Part shown: positions 37,030-46,493 of the stretch, one piece after another
How the letters are laid out: each line of letters begins with the position of its first letter
Numbering within the stretch: the first letter of the stretch is position 1
Source: Arenibacter sp. 6A1
Lineage (GTDB): Bacteria; Bacteroidota; Bacteroidia; Flavobacteriales; Flavobacteriaceae
Assembly: GCF_012272855.1 (NCBI RefSeq)
Contig: NZ_JAAXCQ010000010.1
Span: 1 to 64,000, forward strand
Length of the DNA: 64,000 nt
Direction of reading: 5' to 3'
The notes under the pieces: generated by a model
Database searches by the model: none
What the model saw: only the letters and a program-made list of their open reading frames with translations
What the model was told of the DNA's origin: nothing
Translations under genes and position numbers: made by a program

Positions 37030-37614
37030 ATGAAAATAACCTCCAAATTTAAATTATTAATTGGGTCGCTTTGCATCTTAGGACTTGTCCTAAGTTGTAA
37101 ATCGGATGCCAAATCAGGAACTAAGGAAGCTGTTCCGGAAACGTCCAAAACAGTACCGTCCCCACAAAAAGGCCAGGCCTTTATTAAAGACGATGGGTCT
37201 ACGCCCAATGTTTTGCAAATAGCTATTGGCTCTCCTGATCATACCACTCTAGTAGCGGCTGTACAAGCAGCTGAATTGGAAAACGTGCTCGTTAATGCCG
37301 GACCCTTAATGGTTTTTGCACCGACCAATGAAGCCTTTGCGGCATTACCTGCAGGTACCGTGGAAGATTTGCTCAAGCCCGAAAATAAAGAAGCCTTGGC
37401 CAATATCTTAAAACACCATGTAACGCCAGGGAACTATAGCAAAGAGTTTTTAAAGAAATTCAAGAAACTGGGACAGGCCAATAACCAAAATACACTGGTA
37501 GAGGTGAAGGGTGAAGATGTATATGTAGGTGGCGCAAAAATTATAGCCAGCATTCCTGGAGGAAACGGAATTGTCCATGTGGTAGACAAAGTAATATTAC
37601 CACCAAACGAATAA
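37030..37614 (+). CDS. Fasciclin-domain lipoprotein
   Basis: A 194-aa lipoprotein (LVLSC, Cys18) with one FAS1 domain at about residues 60-194. The two conserved blocks are VFAPTNEAFAALPAGTVEDL and GIVHVVDKVILPP. FAS1 domains usually mediate surface or protein contacts. It lies between the cytochrome and nosZ genes, 28 bases before nosZ. A role in holding the N2O reductase complex at the membrane is only an inference. Confidence 0.87.
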   Translation: MKITSKFKLLIGSLCILGLVLSCKSDAKSGTKEAVPETSKTVPSPQKGQAFIKDDGSTPNVLQIAIGSPDHTTLVAAVQAAELENVLVNAGPLMVFAPTNEAFAALPAGTVEDLLKPENKEALANILKHHVTPGNYSKEFLKKFKKLGQANNQNTLVEVKGEDVYVGGAKIIASIPGGNGIVHVVDKVILPPNE

Positions 37615-37642
37615 ATGTAAATCAAATAATAAATTAAAATAA

Positions 37643-39601
37643 ATGAGAAAATATAGTTTTATAGCACTCGTAGCCCTAGGCTTTGCCGCATTGTTAAACA
37701 GTTGCGGAAAGGGAGAGAAATCCGCATCAAGCGGTGCACTGGCATCGAACGCAGCTGAGAAGGTGTATGTGAAACCAGGGACACATGATGATTTTTATGC
37801 CTTTGTTTCTGGTGGTTTTAGTGGACAGTTGTCGGTATATGGCTTGCCTTCCGGTAGACTTTTTAAAGTGATACCTGTTTTTTCCCAAGATCCTGAAAAG
37901 GCCTATGGATATAATGAGGAAACAAAACCGATGTTGAATACTTCCCATGGTTTTATTCCTTGGGACGATGCTCACCATCCGGACATTTCGCAGACCAATG
38001 GGGAGTTAGACGGACGATTTGTTTTTATTAATGGGAACAATACCCCTAGAATAGCAAAAATAGATTTGACCACCTTTGAAACGACCGAAATTATTGAAAT
38101 ACCCAATAGTGCGGGGAACCACAGTTCTTCCTTTGTTACGGAAAACACCGAGTATGTGGTGGCAGGAACACGTTTTTCTGTGCCTGTACCACAGCGCGAT
38201 ATGCCGATCAATGAGTATAAAGGTAATTTTAAAGGAGCCTTATCATTTATTAGTGTAGATCCCGAAGACGGTGGAATGGATATTAAATTCCAGTTGATGA
38301 TGCCAGGATTCGATTATGATCTATCACACCCTGGAAGAGGGAAGTCCCATGGATGGTTTTTCTTTACCACCTACAACACTGAGGAGGCCAATACACTGTT
38401 AGAGGTTAATGCATCACAAAATGACAAAGATTTTATTGCTGCCGTTAACTGGAAGGTAATAGAAGAATATGTAAATAATGGAGGAGGTACTAAAATGCCT
38501 GCCAATTATGCCCATAATGTATATGATGAGGCAACCCATATGGCTACTTCTACCATGAAAAAAGAAGTTTTAGTGGTAAATCCTATAGATGTCCCTGGAG
38601 CCGTATACTTCTTGCCAACCCCAAAATCTCCGCATGGTTGTGATGTCGATCCTTCCGGAGAGTATATTATTGGAAATGGAAAACTATCTGCCGATTTAAC
38701 GGTACACTCTTTTACCAAAATGTTAGATGTTATTGAGAAGAAAAAATTTGATGGTGAAGCCTATGGGATTCCTATTCTTAAATTTGAAGATGTATTGGCA
38801 GGAACTGTAAATAGTGGCGGTCTTGGACCCTTGCATACAGAGTTTGACGGAAAAGGAAATGCCTATACTACCTTCTTTATTTCTTCTGAAGTTGTAAAAT
38901 GGAAATTGGATACTTGGGAAGTGGTAGACAGACAGCCTTGTTACTATTCGGTGGGACATTTGATGATCCCAGGAGGAAACTCTAGAAAACCATTCGGAAA
39001 ATATGTGATGGCCATGAATAAGATTACCAAAGACCGTTATTTACCAACAGGACCAGAGGTAACACAATCAGCCCAGTTATATGATATATCTGGAGAAAAA
39101 ATGGAACTGCTATTAGATTTCCCAACCATTGGTGAGCCACATTATGCAGCTGGTATTCCGGCAGATATCGTTAAAAAGAATTCTAAGAAAATATTTAAAC
39201 TAAGCGAGAACAAACATCCACATGCAACCTTAAACGATAGCGAGGTTAGAGTAGAACGAGACGGAAATGTAGTTCGTATCTATATGACCATGATCCGTAG
39301 CCATTTTAATCCCGATAATATTGAAGGGGTAAAGGTAGGAGACAAGGTGTATTTCCATGTTACGAATCTAGAGCAAGATTATGATGTACCGCATGGTATT
39401 AGTATGATTGGAGCCCAAACCTCAGAGCTGTTAATTATGCCTGGACAAACAGAAACCTTTGTATGGGAACCAAAACAAGTAGGTGTATGGCCATTTTACT
39501 GTCCAGATTTCTGCTCTGCCCTTCACCAAGAAATGCAAGGTTATGTTAGGGTATCCCCAGCAGATTCTGATATAGAACTAACGGGAACCTTAGGAGAATA
39601 G
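37643..39601 (+). CDS. nosZ: Nitrous oxide reductase, clade II
   Basis: A 652-aa enzyme that reduces N2O to N2 in the periplasm. It has a lipoprotein-type Sec signal (LLNSC, Cys21) rather than a Tat signal, typical of clade II. The N-terminal seven-bladed propeller carries CuZ histidines, including His111-His112 (DDAHHPD), HNVYDEATH, SPHGCDVDPSG, LHTEFDGKG and EPHYAAG. The C-terminal cupredoxin domain carries the CuA ligands in CPDFCSALHQEM: Cys620, Cys624, His628 and Met631. All key ligands appear intact. It is third in the operon and followed by a stem-loop. Confidence 0.97.
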   Translation: MRKYSFIALVALGFAALLNSCGKGEKSASSGALASNAAEKVYVKPGTHDDFYAFVSGGFSGQLSVYGLPSGRLFKVIPVFSQDPEKAYGYNEETKPMLNTSHGFIPWDDAHHPDISQTNGELDGRFVFINGNNTPRIAKIDLTTFETTEIIEIPNSAGNHSSSFVTENTEYVVAGTRFSVPVPQRDMPINEYKGNFKGALSFISVDPEDGGMDIKFQLMMPGFDYDLSHPGRGKSHGWFFFTTYNTEEANTLLEVNASQNDKDFIAAVNWKVIEEYVNNGGGTKMPANYAHNVYDEATHMATSTMKKEVLVVNPIDVPGAVYFLPTPKSPHGCDVDPSGEYIIGNGKLSADLTVHSFTKMLDVIEKKKFDGEAYGIPILKFEDVLAGTVNSGGLGPLHTEFDGKGNAYTTFFISSEVVKWKLDTWEVVDRQPCYYSVGHLMIPGGNSRKPFGKYVMAMNKITKDRYLPTGPEVTQSAQLYDISGEKMELLLDFPTIGEPHYAAGIPADIVKKNSKKIFKLSENKHPHATLNDSEVRVERDGNVVRIYMTMIRSHFNPDNIEGVKVGDKVYFHVTNLEQDYDVPHGISMIGAQTSELLIMPGQTETFVWEPKQVGVWPFYCPDFCSALHQEMQGYVRVSPADSDIELTGTLGE

Positions 39602-39621
39602 AGTATTGAATATTGAAATAA

Positions 39622-39664
39622 AAAAAGGCGGGACGTAAAACCAAAAAAGCTTCCCGCTTTTTTT
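39622..39664 (+). terminator. Stem-loop after nosZ
   Basis: Stem AAAAGGCGGGA/TCCCGCTTTTT with an 18-base loop and a T7 run. It lies between nosZ and the maturation genes, so it should lower their expression relative to nosZ. Confidence 0.7.
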
Positions 39665-39727
39665 ATAACTACTAAACCAAATAGCAACACAACAACCATT
39701 TAGTTGTGTTAGCATAAAATCATACGG

Positions 39728-40360
39728 ATGAAAAAGTCAGGAATAATAATGTGTATCGGCTCCTTGCTTTTATTGGGCTTGTTTGCTTTTCCGCTTTGGA
39801 ATATCATGTTGGGTGCACCGCAATATCCTATTCCGATGGGCATGAATATTTATATCGACGGTATACAAGGCGTAGAAGAATTTGATATACAGAATATAGA
39901 TGGATTAAATCACTATATAGGAATGAAAACCATTCCGAAACCAGAAGAAATGTGGGAATTTCGTGTGTTTCCTATGGTAATAGGTGGGATGGCGGCTATC
40001 GGATTGCTTCTAGGTGTATTGAGATTTATGGGTAAAATTAGTTACAAATGGTTTTTGGGCTGGTTTATCGTAATGGCAGTTTTAGGAGTTATGGGGATGT
40101 ACGATTTTAACGTATGGCTCACTTCCTATGGCAATGATCTAGACCCCCATGCGATCATGAAAATCACGAAACCCGATGGGACGCCTATGACCTATAAGCC
40201 ACCACTTTTAGGGTTTCAAAAAATGCTGAATTTTGATGTGACATCCCTGCCAAGTACTGGGGCATATATGATGTTTGTTGGGATGCTGCTTACAGTGGTT
40301 GCCTTTTTTATAGGGAAAAAAGAAAGTGCTGTGATGAAGAATAAAGGAAAGAATTACTAA
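39728..40360 (+). CDS. nos-cluster membrane protein of unknown function
   Basis: A 210-aa inner-membrane protein with four predicted helices: residues 5-27, about 82-102, 108-126 and 182-202. Periplasmic loops between them contain APQYPIPMGMNIYIDGIQGV and YGNDLDPHAIM. It is found directly after nosZ in clade II clusters (the nosB position). The Met/His content of the loops may indicate copper contact, but no function is proven. The stop codon overlaps the nosL start (TAATG). Confidence 0.75.
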   Translation: MKKSGIIMCIGSLLLLGLFAFPLWNIMLGAPQYPIPMGMNIYIDGIQGVEEFDIQNIDGLNHYIGMKTIPKPEEMWEFRVFPMVIGGMAAIGLLLGVLRFMGKISYKWFLGWFIVMAVLGVMGMYDFNVWLTSYGNDLDPHAIMKITKPDGTPMTYKPPLLGFQKMLNFDVTSLPSTGAYMMFVGMLLTVVAFFIGKKESAVMKNKGKNY

Positions 40361-40818
40361 TGAATAATACCCCCAATGCTATGAAACCGTTTTATTTTAT
40401 ATTAAGTGCTGTTTTACTAATGCTTAGCTCGTGTAAAATAGCTCCTCAACCCATAGATTACGGCAGTGACGGGTGTTATTTTTGTAGTATGACCATTGTA
40501 GATAGGCAACATGCAGCCCAAATTGTAACTAAAAAAGGAAAAGCTTTTAAGTTTGATGCCATAGAATGCATGCTCAATCATTTAAAAGAAATAGATCAAA
40601 AGGAAGTGTCCCTTTTTCTGGTGAATGATTATGGAAACCCGGGCGAATTGATCGATGCCAGAATAGGACATTTTTTAATCAGTAGTGAAATATCCAGTCC
40701 TATGGGCGCTAATTTATCGGCCTTTAGCCGAGCTGGAGAATCCAAAGATCACATCAAAGCATACGATGGGGTATGGTATAGCTGGAAAGAAATACTTCAG
40801 CATTTTAAATCAATGTAA
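40360..40818 (+). CDS. nosL: NosL copper chaperone lipoprotein
   Basis: A 152-aa lipoprotein (LSSC, Cys25) with the NosL metal motif CYFCSM (Cys39, Cys42, Met44). The NosL fold covers residues 35-145 (FKFDAIECML, VNDYGNPGELIDA). NosL binds Cu(I) and delivers it to NosZ for CuZ assembly. The start overlaps the preceding stop by one base; an in-frame ATG at 40381 would also leave the signal peptide intact. Confidence 0.93.
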   Translation: MNNTPNAMKPFYFILSAVLLMLSSCKIAPQPIDYGSDGCYFCSMTIVDRQHAAQIVTKKGKAFKFDAIECMLNHLKEIDQKEVSLFLVNDYGNPGELIDARIGHFLISSEISSPMGANLSAFSRAGESKDHIKAYDGVWYSWKEILQHFKSM

Positions 40819-40820
40819 CT

Positions 40821-41114
40821 ATGTACGAAATAGACGATAGTATCCTTATACAGGAATATAAAGAATTGCAGATCAAGAAAATCTGTAAAACAGAACAATT
40901 AGAGATTTTGTCTATTTGTTTAGAAAAAGGGGCCACGTTTCCCGAACATACTTCCCCTAAAAATGCGGAATTAATAGTACTGGAAGGCAGTATCCTTTTT
41001 TATATAAATGGAGAATCATATCAATTAAAAAAACACCAACATTTCAGTTTTCAAAAAGAAACCGCCCATTGGGTAAAAGCCAAGGAAAACTCAAAATTTT
41101 TGATCATAAGATAG
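40821..41114 (+). CDS. Small cupin-domain protein
   Basis: A 97-aa single-domain cupin with no signal, containing GATFPEHTSPKNAELIVLEG and HQHFSFQKETAHWVKA. The His, Glu and His positions fit a cupin metal site only partly. It lies 2 bases after nosL and 9 before nosD. A cupin of similar size opens the NO-defence operon at 47888-48184, so the two may be related sensors or buffers. The function is unknown. Confidence 0.75.
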   Translation: MYEIDDSILIQEYKELQIKKICKTEQLEILSICLEKGATFPEHTSPKNAELIVLEGSILFYINGESYQLKKHQHFSFQKETAHWVKAKENSKFLIIR

Positions 41115-41123
41115 CCTGTAAGT

Positions 41124-42383
41124 ATGCGAACTCTATTGTTACTTTTTTGTGCCCTACTTTTTTTAGGAAACTCCCTAAAAGCCAATACTATTACAGTATG
41201 TGCTTCTTGTGAGGTTAACTCTATAAAAGAGGGGGTTAGAATTGCCGCAGATTTTGATACCTTACTGATCAAGAAAGGTACTTATAAGGAATTTAATATC
41301 AGAATAGACAAACCACTAACCCTTTTAGGAGAAAACAATCCGGTAATAGATGGCCAGGAAAAAGGCGAAATTATAACTATAGTTTCAGATAACGTTACCC
41401 TAGACGGATTAGTTATAGTCAATGTAGGAACAAGCTATACCGCAGATTATGCGGCGGTAAGAGTAGTTAAAAGTGCCGATTTCCTAATTCAGAACTTGGT
41501 GTTGGAGAAGCTCTTTTTTGGTATTTACTTGGAAAAGTCCAATAACGGAAAAATATACCGGAATAAAATTAAAGGCGATGCCGTAGATGAATACAATTCT
41601 GGCAATGGCATACAACTATGGTACTCTAAGAATATTGTAGTAGAACAAAATACCGTACAACAGGTAAGGGATGGTATTTATTTAGAATTCTCGGACAACA
41701 TTAGCATCATAAATAACATAAGCTCCAAGAACCTTAGGTATGGCCTTCATTTTATGTTCTCTAATGATGATCTGTATGAAGGCAATACCTTCGAAAATAA
41801 TGGTGCCGGTGTAGCAGTGATGTTTTCAAAAAAAATAAAAATGCGAAACAATACCTTTAAGAAAAATTGGGGTACCGCCTCTTTCGGGTTATTGTTAAAA
41901 GAGATCAACGATGCCGATATTTCTGGAAATACCTTTGAGGAAAACACTATTGGGATTAATATAGAAGGATCTAACCGTATTAACTATAACAACAATAATT
42001 TTATCAAAAACGGATGGGCCATAAAAGTTCGTGGAGCATGTTATACCAATACATTTATGCATAATAATTTTATGTACAACTCCTTTGATATTGCCTATAA
42101 TAGTAATTTAAACGATAATATATTTAAGGAGAATTATTGGAGTAATTATACCGGATATGATTTAGATAAAAACGGATTTGGGGATATTCCCTATAGACCT
42201 GTGAAATTATTTTCCTATATCGTCAATAGAACGCCAGAAACCATTATTCTATTGAGAAGCCTGTTTATGGATATTATTGATTTTTCTGAAAAAGTATCCC
42301 CCGTTTTTACTCCGGACGATTTGGTGGATTCACACCCCTTAATGAAACCCGTGGTAAGGGAAAATAAAATAGTAAAAAAGTGA
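41124..42383 (+). CDS. nosD: NosD, copper-insertion accessory protein
   Basis: A 419-aa exported protein with a signal peptide (LLLLFCALLFLGNSLKA) and right-handed parallel beta-helix repeats over residues 60-340, seen as repeated NxI/NxF turns (NNISIINNISSKN, GNTFENNGAGVAVMF). NosD works with the NosFY transporter to supply sulfur for the CuZ centre of NosZ. The stop overlaps the nosF start by one base. Confidence 0.93.
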   Translation: MRTLLLLFCALLFLGNSLKANTITVCASCEVNSIKEGVRIAADFDTLLIKKGTYKEFNIRIDKPLTLLGENNPVIDGQEKGEIITIVSDNVTLDGLVIVNVGTSYTADYAAVRVVKSADFLIQNLVLEKLFFGIYLEKSNNGKIYRNKIKGDAVDEYNSGNGIQLWYSKNIVVEQNTVQQVRDGIYLEFSDNISIINNISSKNLRYGLHFMFSNDDLYEGNTFENNGAGVAVMFSKKIKMRNNTFKKNWGTASFGLLLKEINDADISGNTFEENTIGINIEGSNRINYNNNNFIKNGWAIKVRGACYTNTFMHNNFMYNSFDIAYNSNLNDNIFKENYWSNYTGYDLDKNGFGDIPYRPVKLFSYIVNRTPETIILLRSLFMDIIDFSEKVSPVFTPDDLVDSHPLMKPVVRENKIVKK

Positions 42384-43081
42384 TGATACAAGTAGATAAC
42401 TTACATAAGAAGTTTGGCAAAAACCAAGTGCTTTCAGCCTTGGACCTAAAGATTGAAGGTGGGGGCATATTTGCCATACTAGGACCTAACGGTTCAGGAA
42501 AGACCACCCTCATCAAGAGTATTCTAGGAATGGTAGTGCCCAACAAAGGGAGTATTTCCGTATTAGATAAACCTATTAAAAGCGGGTGGAAGTATCGACA
42601 AGAAATTAACTATTTGCCGCAGATTGCAAATTTTCCAGGAAACCTAAAAGTCAAGGAACTTATAGCGATGATCAAGGACCTAAGGCAAAAGCCTTCCGAG
42701 GAAAACAAACTGATTACCTTATTTGGTCTAGAGCCTTTTATGGACAAAAAATTAAGCACTCTCTCTGGCGGAACCAAACAAAAGGTAAACCTGGTCCTTA
42801 CTTTTATGTTCAATAGTCCTTTGATTATTTTGGACGAACCTACTAACGGTTTAGATCCGGCAACACATATCAAGTTGAAAAACCTGATAAAAGAAGAAAA
42901 GGCAAAAGGTAAAACCCTATTGATTACTTCTCATATAATGCAGTTTGTAGAAGATGTAGCCGATGAGATTGTATTTTTATTAGAAGGTAAAATATATTTT
43001 AAGGGGAGTATAGAAGCCTTGAAAACTAAAACCGAACAAACAAATTTTGAACATGCCATAGCGGCAATATCATCCAATTAA
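42383..43081 (+). CDS. nosF: NosF, ABC transporter ATPase
   Basis: A 232-aa ATPase with Walker A GPNGSGKTTL, signature LSGGTKQKVNL, Walker B LIILDEPTNGLDP and the switch His in LLITSHIM. I take the ATG at 42383, which overlaps the nosD stop as TGATG; a GTG one codon earlier is possible. It energises NosY for CuZ maturation. Confidence 0.94.
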   Translation: MIQVDNLHKKFGKNQVLSALDLKIEGGGIFAILGPNGSGKTTLIKSILGMVVPNKGSISVLDKPIKSGWKYRQEINYLPQIANFPGNLKVKELIAMIKDLRQKPSEENKLITLFGLEPFMDKKLSTLSGGTKQKVNLVLTFMFNSPLIILDEPTNGLDPATHIKLKNLIKEEKAKGKTLLITSHIMQFVEDVADEIVFLLEGKIYFKGSIEALKTKTEQTNFEHAIAAISSN

Positions 43082-43085
43082 AGCC

Positions 43086-43868
43086 ATGATAAAAATACTA
43101 AAATATAGTTTTTACGATTTAATGCGTAGCCGTTGGAGTTATGTATACTTTTTATTTTATCTCCTATTGGGTTTTGTGTTATTGTTTTTAAATAACGATC
43201 TGTCCAAGGCGGTTATAACCTTGATGAATGTTATCATAGTTTTGGTCCCCCTTATAGGTACTATATTTGGAGTTATGTATTTTTATAATTCTAAAGAATT
43301 TACAGAGCTTTTATTGGCACAGCCTATAAAAAGGTCGTCTATTTTTATCGGACAATACCTTGGGGTGGCAGGTTCTCTGAGTATGAGCTTAGTTCTGGGA
43401 CTTGGAATCCCCTTTGTTATGTACGGGCTTTTTGAAAGTAACGCCATTTGGGATTTCTCTTTGCTATTGATTACAGGCGCATTTTTAACATTGATATTTA
43501 CCGCCCTGTCATTTAATATAGCCTTATCTAACGAAAATAAGATAAAAGGGTTTGGGTATGCCGTTTTAATGTGGTTGTTTTTAGCAGTAATATATGATGG
43601 CTTGTTCTTGATGTCCTTGATTGTTTTTGAACAATATCCCTTGGATAGTTTTTCCTTGGCGGCAACAATGTTTAATCCTATAGACCTTTCTAGAACCCTA
43701 ATATTATTAAAATTGGATATTTCCGCACTTTTAGGATATACAGGTGCTGTTTTTAAGCAGTTCTTCGGAACCTACATTGGGGTTGTCATTTCTTTTGTTA
43801 TGCTGGGATTTTGGACGTTGTTGCCAATATTGCGTTTGAGTTTTAAGGCAAAGAGGAAAGATTTTTAA
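43086..43868 (+). CDS. nosY: NosY, ABC transporter permease
   Basis: A 260-aa inner-membrane permease with six helices, beginning ILKYSFYDLMRSRWSYVYFL, with NSKEFTELLLAQPIKRSSIF in the first cytoplasmic loop and the LSFKAKRKDF tail. This matches NosY of the ABC-2 type. It lies 4 bases after nosF. Confidence 0.92.
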   Translation: MIKILKYSFYDLMRSRWSYVYFLFYLLLGFVLLFLNNDLSKAVITLMNVIIVLVPLIGTIFGVMYFYNSKEFTELLLAQPIKRSSIFIGQYLGVAGSLSMSLVLGLGIPFVMYGLFESNAIWDFSLLLITGAFLTLIFTALSFNIALSNENKIKGFGYAVLMWLFLAVIYDGLFLMSLIVFEQYPLDSFSLAATMFNPIDLSRTLILLKLDISALLGYTGAVFKQFFGTYIGVVISFVMLGFWTLLPILRLSFKAKRKDF

Positions 43869-43883
43869 TTTAGGGTTTTTTAC

Positions 43884-45098
43884 ATGGGCAGTACCTACAC
43901 TATCAATACCAAACTACATCTCAAAATAGCCTTGACATATTTTTTGTTGGCAGCTTTATTAGGAGTGTTGTTGCGAAGTTTTGTGGTGGTTCCATTTCCT
44001 GTGAACTATCGATTTATTGTACACACCCATTCCCATATAGCACTTTTGGGATGGGTGTATGTAGCATTTACCAGCGTATTGTACCATTTCTTTTTAAAAG
44101 AGCAAGGTCGGCATAAACAGTATAGATTTATTTTTTGGTTTACACAATGTACGCTGCTTGGAATGTTGGCAAGTTTCCCTTGGCAAGGGTATGCCGTATT
44201 TTCTATTATTTTTTCTACACTGTTCCTTTTTGCCTCTTACTGGTTTACTTATTTCTTTATAAGAAGCATTCCTATAGCGTTTAAACGCACCTATTCCTAT
44301 AGGTGTATTCATATAGCGTTATGGTTCTTGGTCCTATCTAGTGCAGGGCCATGGGCCTTAGGGGGCATCATGACAATTTTAGGGCCAGAATCTATATGGT
44401 ACCGATTGGCTATTTATTTCTACCTCCATTTTCAATACAACGGTTGGATGTTGTTTGCCTTACTAGGACTGTTGTTCTACATGTTGGAACAAGTGCAAAT
44501 ATCCATTCCACTACAAAGGTTTAGGCTGTTCTTTTGGAGTATGTCCATTGGAACGATATTGAGCTCTTTTTTATCCACCTTATGGACAAGTCCGAGTGTT
44601 TCTTTTTACGTATTGGGGGGAATAGGGGCAAGCCTACAGTTAATTGGTTTTGGCACATTACTGTCTATATGGTATAAAAACAAACCACGCCTACATGGGG
44701 TTCTGTCCGAGTTTCAACGAGGTATAATGGTTGTTCTTACCCTACTTTTAGGTGTAAAGTTGAGTTTACAATGGCTAACGGCGATACCTTATTTTGCCAA
44801 CCTGGCCGTATCCATTATCGATTTTACTATAGGATATTTACATTGGACTTTCTTAGGAGTGATCACCGTAGGTATTTTGTTTTTTATACATTTTTTTAGG
44901 TTGATCGATATAACTAGGAGGGGATATATACTTTATCTTTTAGGGTTTATAGCTACGGAGCTCCTTATTTTTTACAAGGGACTCGTTATTTGGCAAAAGT
45001 GGTCGCTTTTTGATGGGTATATGGAAATTTTGGCTGGATTCAGCTTTTTAATACCCTTAAGCTTGTTTCTAATACTTTGGAAAAATAGGAGGCAGTAA
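43884..45098 (+). CDS. Polytopic His-rich membrane protein at the end of the nos operon
   Basis: A 404-aa protein with about 12 helices, 15 bases after nosY. I do not recognise a named family with certainty. Histidines fall inside helices: His47, 49 and 51 (HTHSHIALLGW), His68, His182 (YLHFQYNGW), His320 (GYLHWTFLG) and His336. This pattern recalls subunit I of haem-copper oxidases and NO reductases, or NnrS, but the usual full motifs are missing. It may bind haem or copper. Its position suggests a part in N-oxide respiration or in protection of NosZ. Confidence 0.65.
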   Translation: MGSTYTINTKLHLKIALTYFLLAALLGVLLRSFVVVPFPVNYRFIVHTHSHIALLGWVYVAFTSVLYHFFLKEQGRHKQYRFIFWFTQCTLLGMLASFPWQGYAVFSIIFSTLFLFASYWFTYFFIRSIPIAFKRTYSYRCIHIALWFLVLSSAGPWALGGIMTILGPESIWYRLAIYFYLHFQYNGWMLFALLGLLFYMLEQVQISIPLQRFRLFFWSMSIGTILSSFLSTLWTSPSVSFYVLGGIGASLQLIGFGTLLSIWYKNKPRLHGVLSEFQRGIMVVLTLLLGVKLSLQWLTAIPYFANLAVSIIDFTIGYLHWTFLGVITVGILFFIHFFRLIDITRRGYILYLLGFIATELLIFYKGLVIWQKWSLFDGYMEILAGFSFLIPLSLFLILWKNRRQ

Positions 45099-45284
45099 CC
45101 TTATAAAACTTTGGAGGAAACAATATGGCTCTAATAGTAGCCTAGAACACAATATGTACAGTTTAAAGCTGAATTTTTAGGTCTAAAAGCGCTGAGGAAT
45201 AGAAATATATTACAACCAAAGAAATAAGGTAACCTTAAAGAGTTTCTTAAACGTTTTTTTAAAACTAGAGCTTCTGTCCAGAGG

Positions 45285-45680
45285 TTAGTCATTATGTCTG
45301 TGCTGATACATGTGCATGTATAACATTGTCGACATTTTTTGAGCCCTATTTTTAGCAATATGGGCAATGTCACCTTCAAAAAGCTCATCAATGGTGGCAT
45401 ACCATTCATTTAGCCAAAGGCCAAAGTGCTCTGGTGTAATACTATGGTTTATTTTCGCATCAACCTCTTGGTGGGCGACGATGGGGTTGCCAACATATTT
45501 TCGTTGTAGTAGGAGCTGACTTTCCCAAAAATCGGTCAATAATTCTAAATGGGATTCCCAATCCTTGATAATACCATTAAATATTGGCCCTAAGATAGGG
45601 TGCTGTCTGATTTTGCCATAAAAGGTAATGACTAATAAGTTGACATCTTTTCTATTTCTTATTTCCGTTTTTATAACCAT
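45285..45680 (-). CDS. Group III truncated haemoglobin
   Basis: A 131-aa globin with FYGKIRQHPILGPIF in the B helix region, ESHLELLTDFWESQLL, YVGNPIVAH and the proximal His85 in PEHFGLWLNEW. This matches group III truncated globins, which convert NO to nitrate or bind toxic ligands. It is last in the minus-strand NO-defence series, 83 bases after the ferredoxin gene, which could supply electrons. Confidence 0.88.
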   Translation of the reverse strand: MVIKTEIRNRKDVNLLVITFYGKIRQHPILGPIFNGIIKDWESHLELLTDFWESQLLLQRKYVGNPIVAHQEVDAKINHSITPEHFGLWLNEWYATIDELFEGDIAHIAKNRAQKMSTMLYMHMYQHRHND

Positions 45681-45763
45681 TTGGGGATACTGCTGTTACT
45701 GTTATTAATAAAATAAATGACCCTTTGAAGAAGGATCTAAAACTTTTAAACTTACATAATAAA

Positions 45764-46099
45764 TCAATATGTATTGTCTGAAATAATTTTAAAAAAAATA
45801 TTGTTTAATTCAATGTTTAAGGGTATTTGGCACGCTAAGCGACTCGTTTCAGTGGTGTCATCCATTTTGGAGAGCGTGTGCCTTTCCTGATCGTCAATGC
45901 TTATAGGTAAACATCCATCAATAAGCTGGATATGGCAGGTGCCACACCAGGCTCGCCCTTTGCAGTCCCCCCATTCCTCTAAATATTTGTCAAAAAGGAG
46001 TTCCATTAAACTGTGATACTCATTGGTGCTAAAATTGGCTACACATCTTTCGGCAAATTCGTTGTAATAGGTTAGTTGAAATTCTTTTTGCCTATCCAT
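45764..46099 (-). CDS. 2Fe-2S ferredoxin
   Basis: A 111-aa plant/adrenodoxin-type ferredoxin with Cys46-x5-Cys52-x2-Cys55 (DCKGRAWCGTC) and Cys90 (SRLACQIPL), the complete set of cluster ligands. It probably donates electrons to the neighbouring truncated haemoglobin or to the di-iron proteins upstream. It starts 12 bases after the small membrane gene. Confidence 0.88.
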   Translation of the reverse strand: MDRQKEFQLTYYNEFAERCVANFSTNEYHSLMELLFDKYLEEWGDCKGRAWCGTCHIQLIDGCLPISIDDQERHTLSKMDDTTETSRLACQIPLNIELNNIFFKIISDNTY

Positions 46100-46111
46100 A
46101 TGGGTGTTGTG

Positions 46112-46396
46112 CTATATCAGGTTCATAATGATGGTCATAAGGCTAAATGATAAACTCAATAGTAATAAGTTAAAGGTAATCTTTGAGTTTAATTGTGCCA
46201 AAACAGCCCCGTTATAGGCCATGCATAAAATAGTGACAAAAAATAAAAGCACAAACTTTGGCAGAGAATTTATATCGCTCATGAGTAAGAGCATGGCAGC
46301 AACAGAGCCAATACAACTCTGCGCAATGATGCCACTGGTAGAATAACCTGTTTGTTCTCGTTTAAATTCGCTCAATAAATTTTGATATAGTCTCAT
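46112..46396 (-). CDS. Small three-helix membrane protein
   Basis: I take the start at 46396 (MRLYQNLLSEFKREQTGYS), giving 94 aa with three helices (about 18-40, 44-62, 72-94); the longer frame upstream adds a basic, unlikely N-terminus. No family is recognised. It sits between the hemerythrin and ferredoxin genes of the NO-defence operon. Similar small membrane proteins occur with hemerythrin-RIC genes, but nothing is known of their job. Confidence 0.6.
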   Translation of the reverse strand: MRLYQNLLSEFKREQTGYSTSGIIAQSCIGSVAAMLLLMSDINSLPKFVLLFFVTILCMAYNGAVLAQLNSKITFNLLLLSLSFSLMTIIMNLI

Positions 46397-46493
46397 GATT
46401 TTATTTTTTAGATTGTAATTTTTTTGATTGGTACTCGTTTTCTTTTGCTTAATTGGGTTCAATCCGGTTCCTATTATTTTCATGACATAAGCC

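Noticed and set aside
45131-45409. Minus-strand frame overlapping the truncated haemoglobin gene
   Set aside because: It is a shifted frame of the globin coding sequence with no signal or domain of its own.
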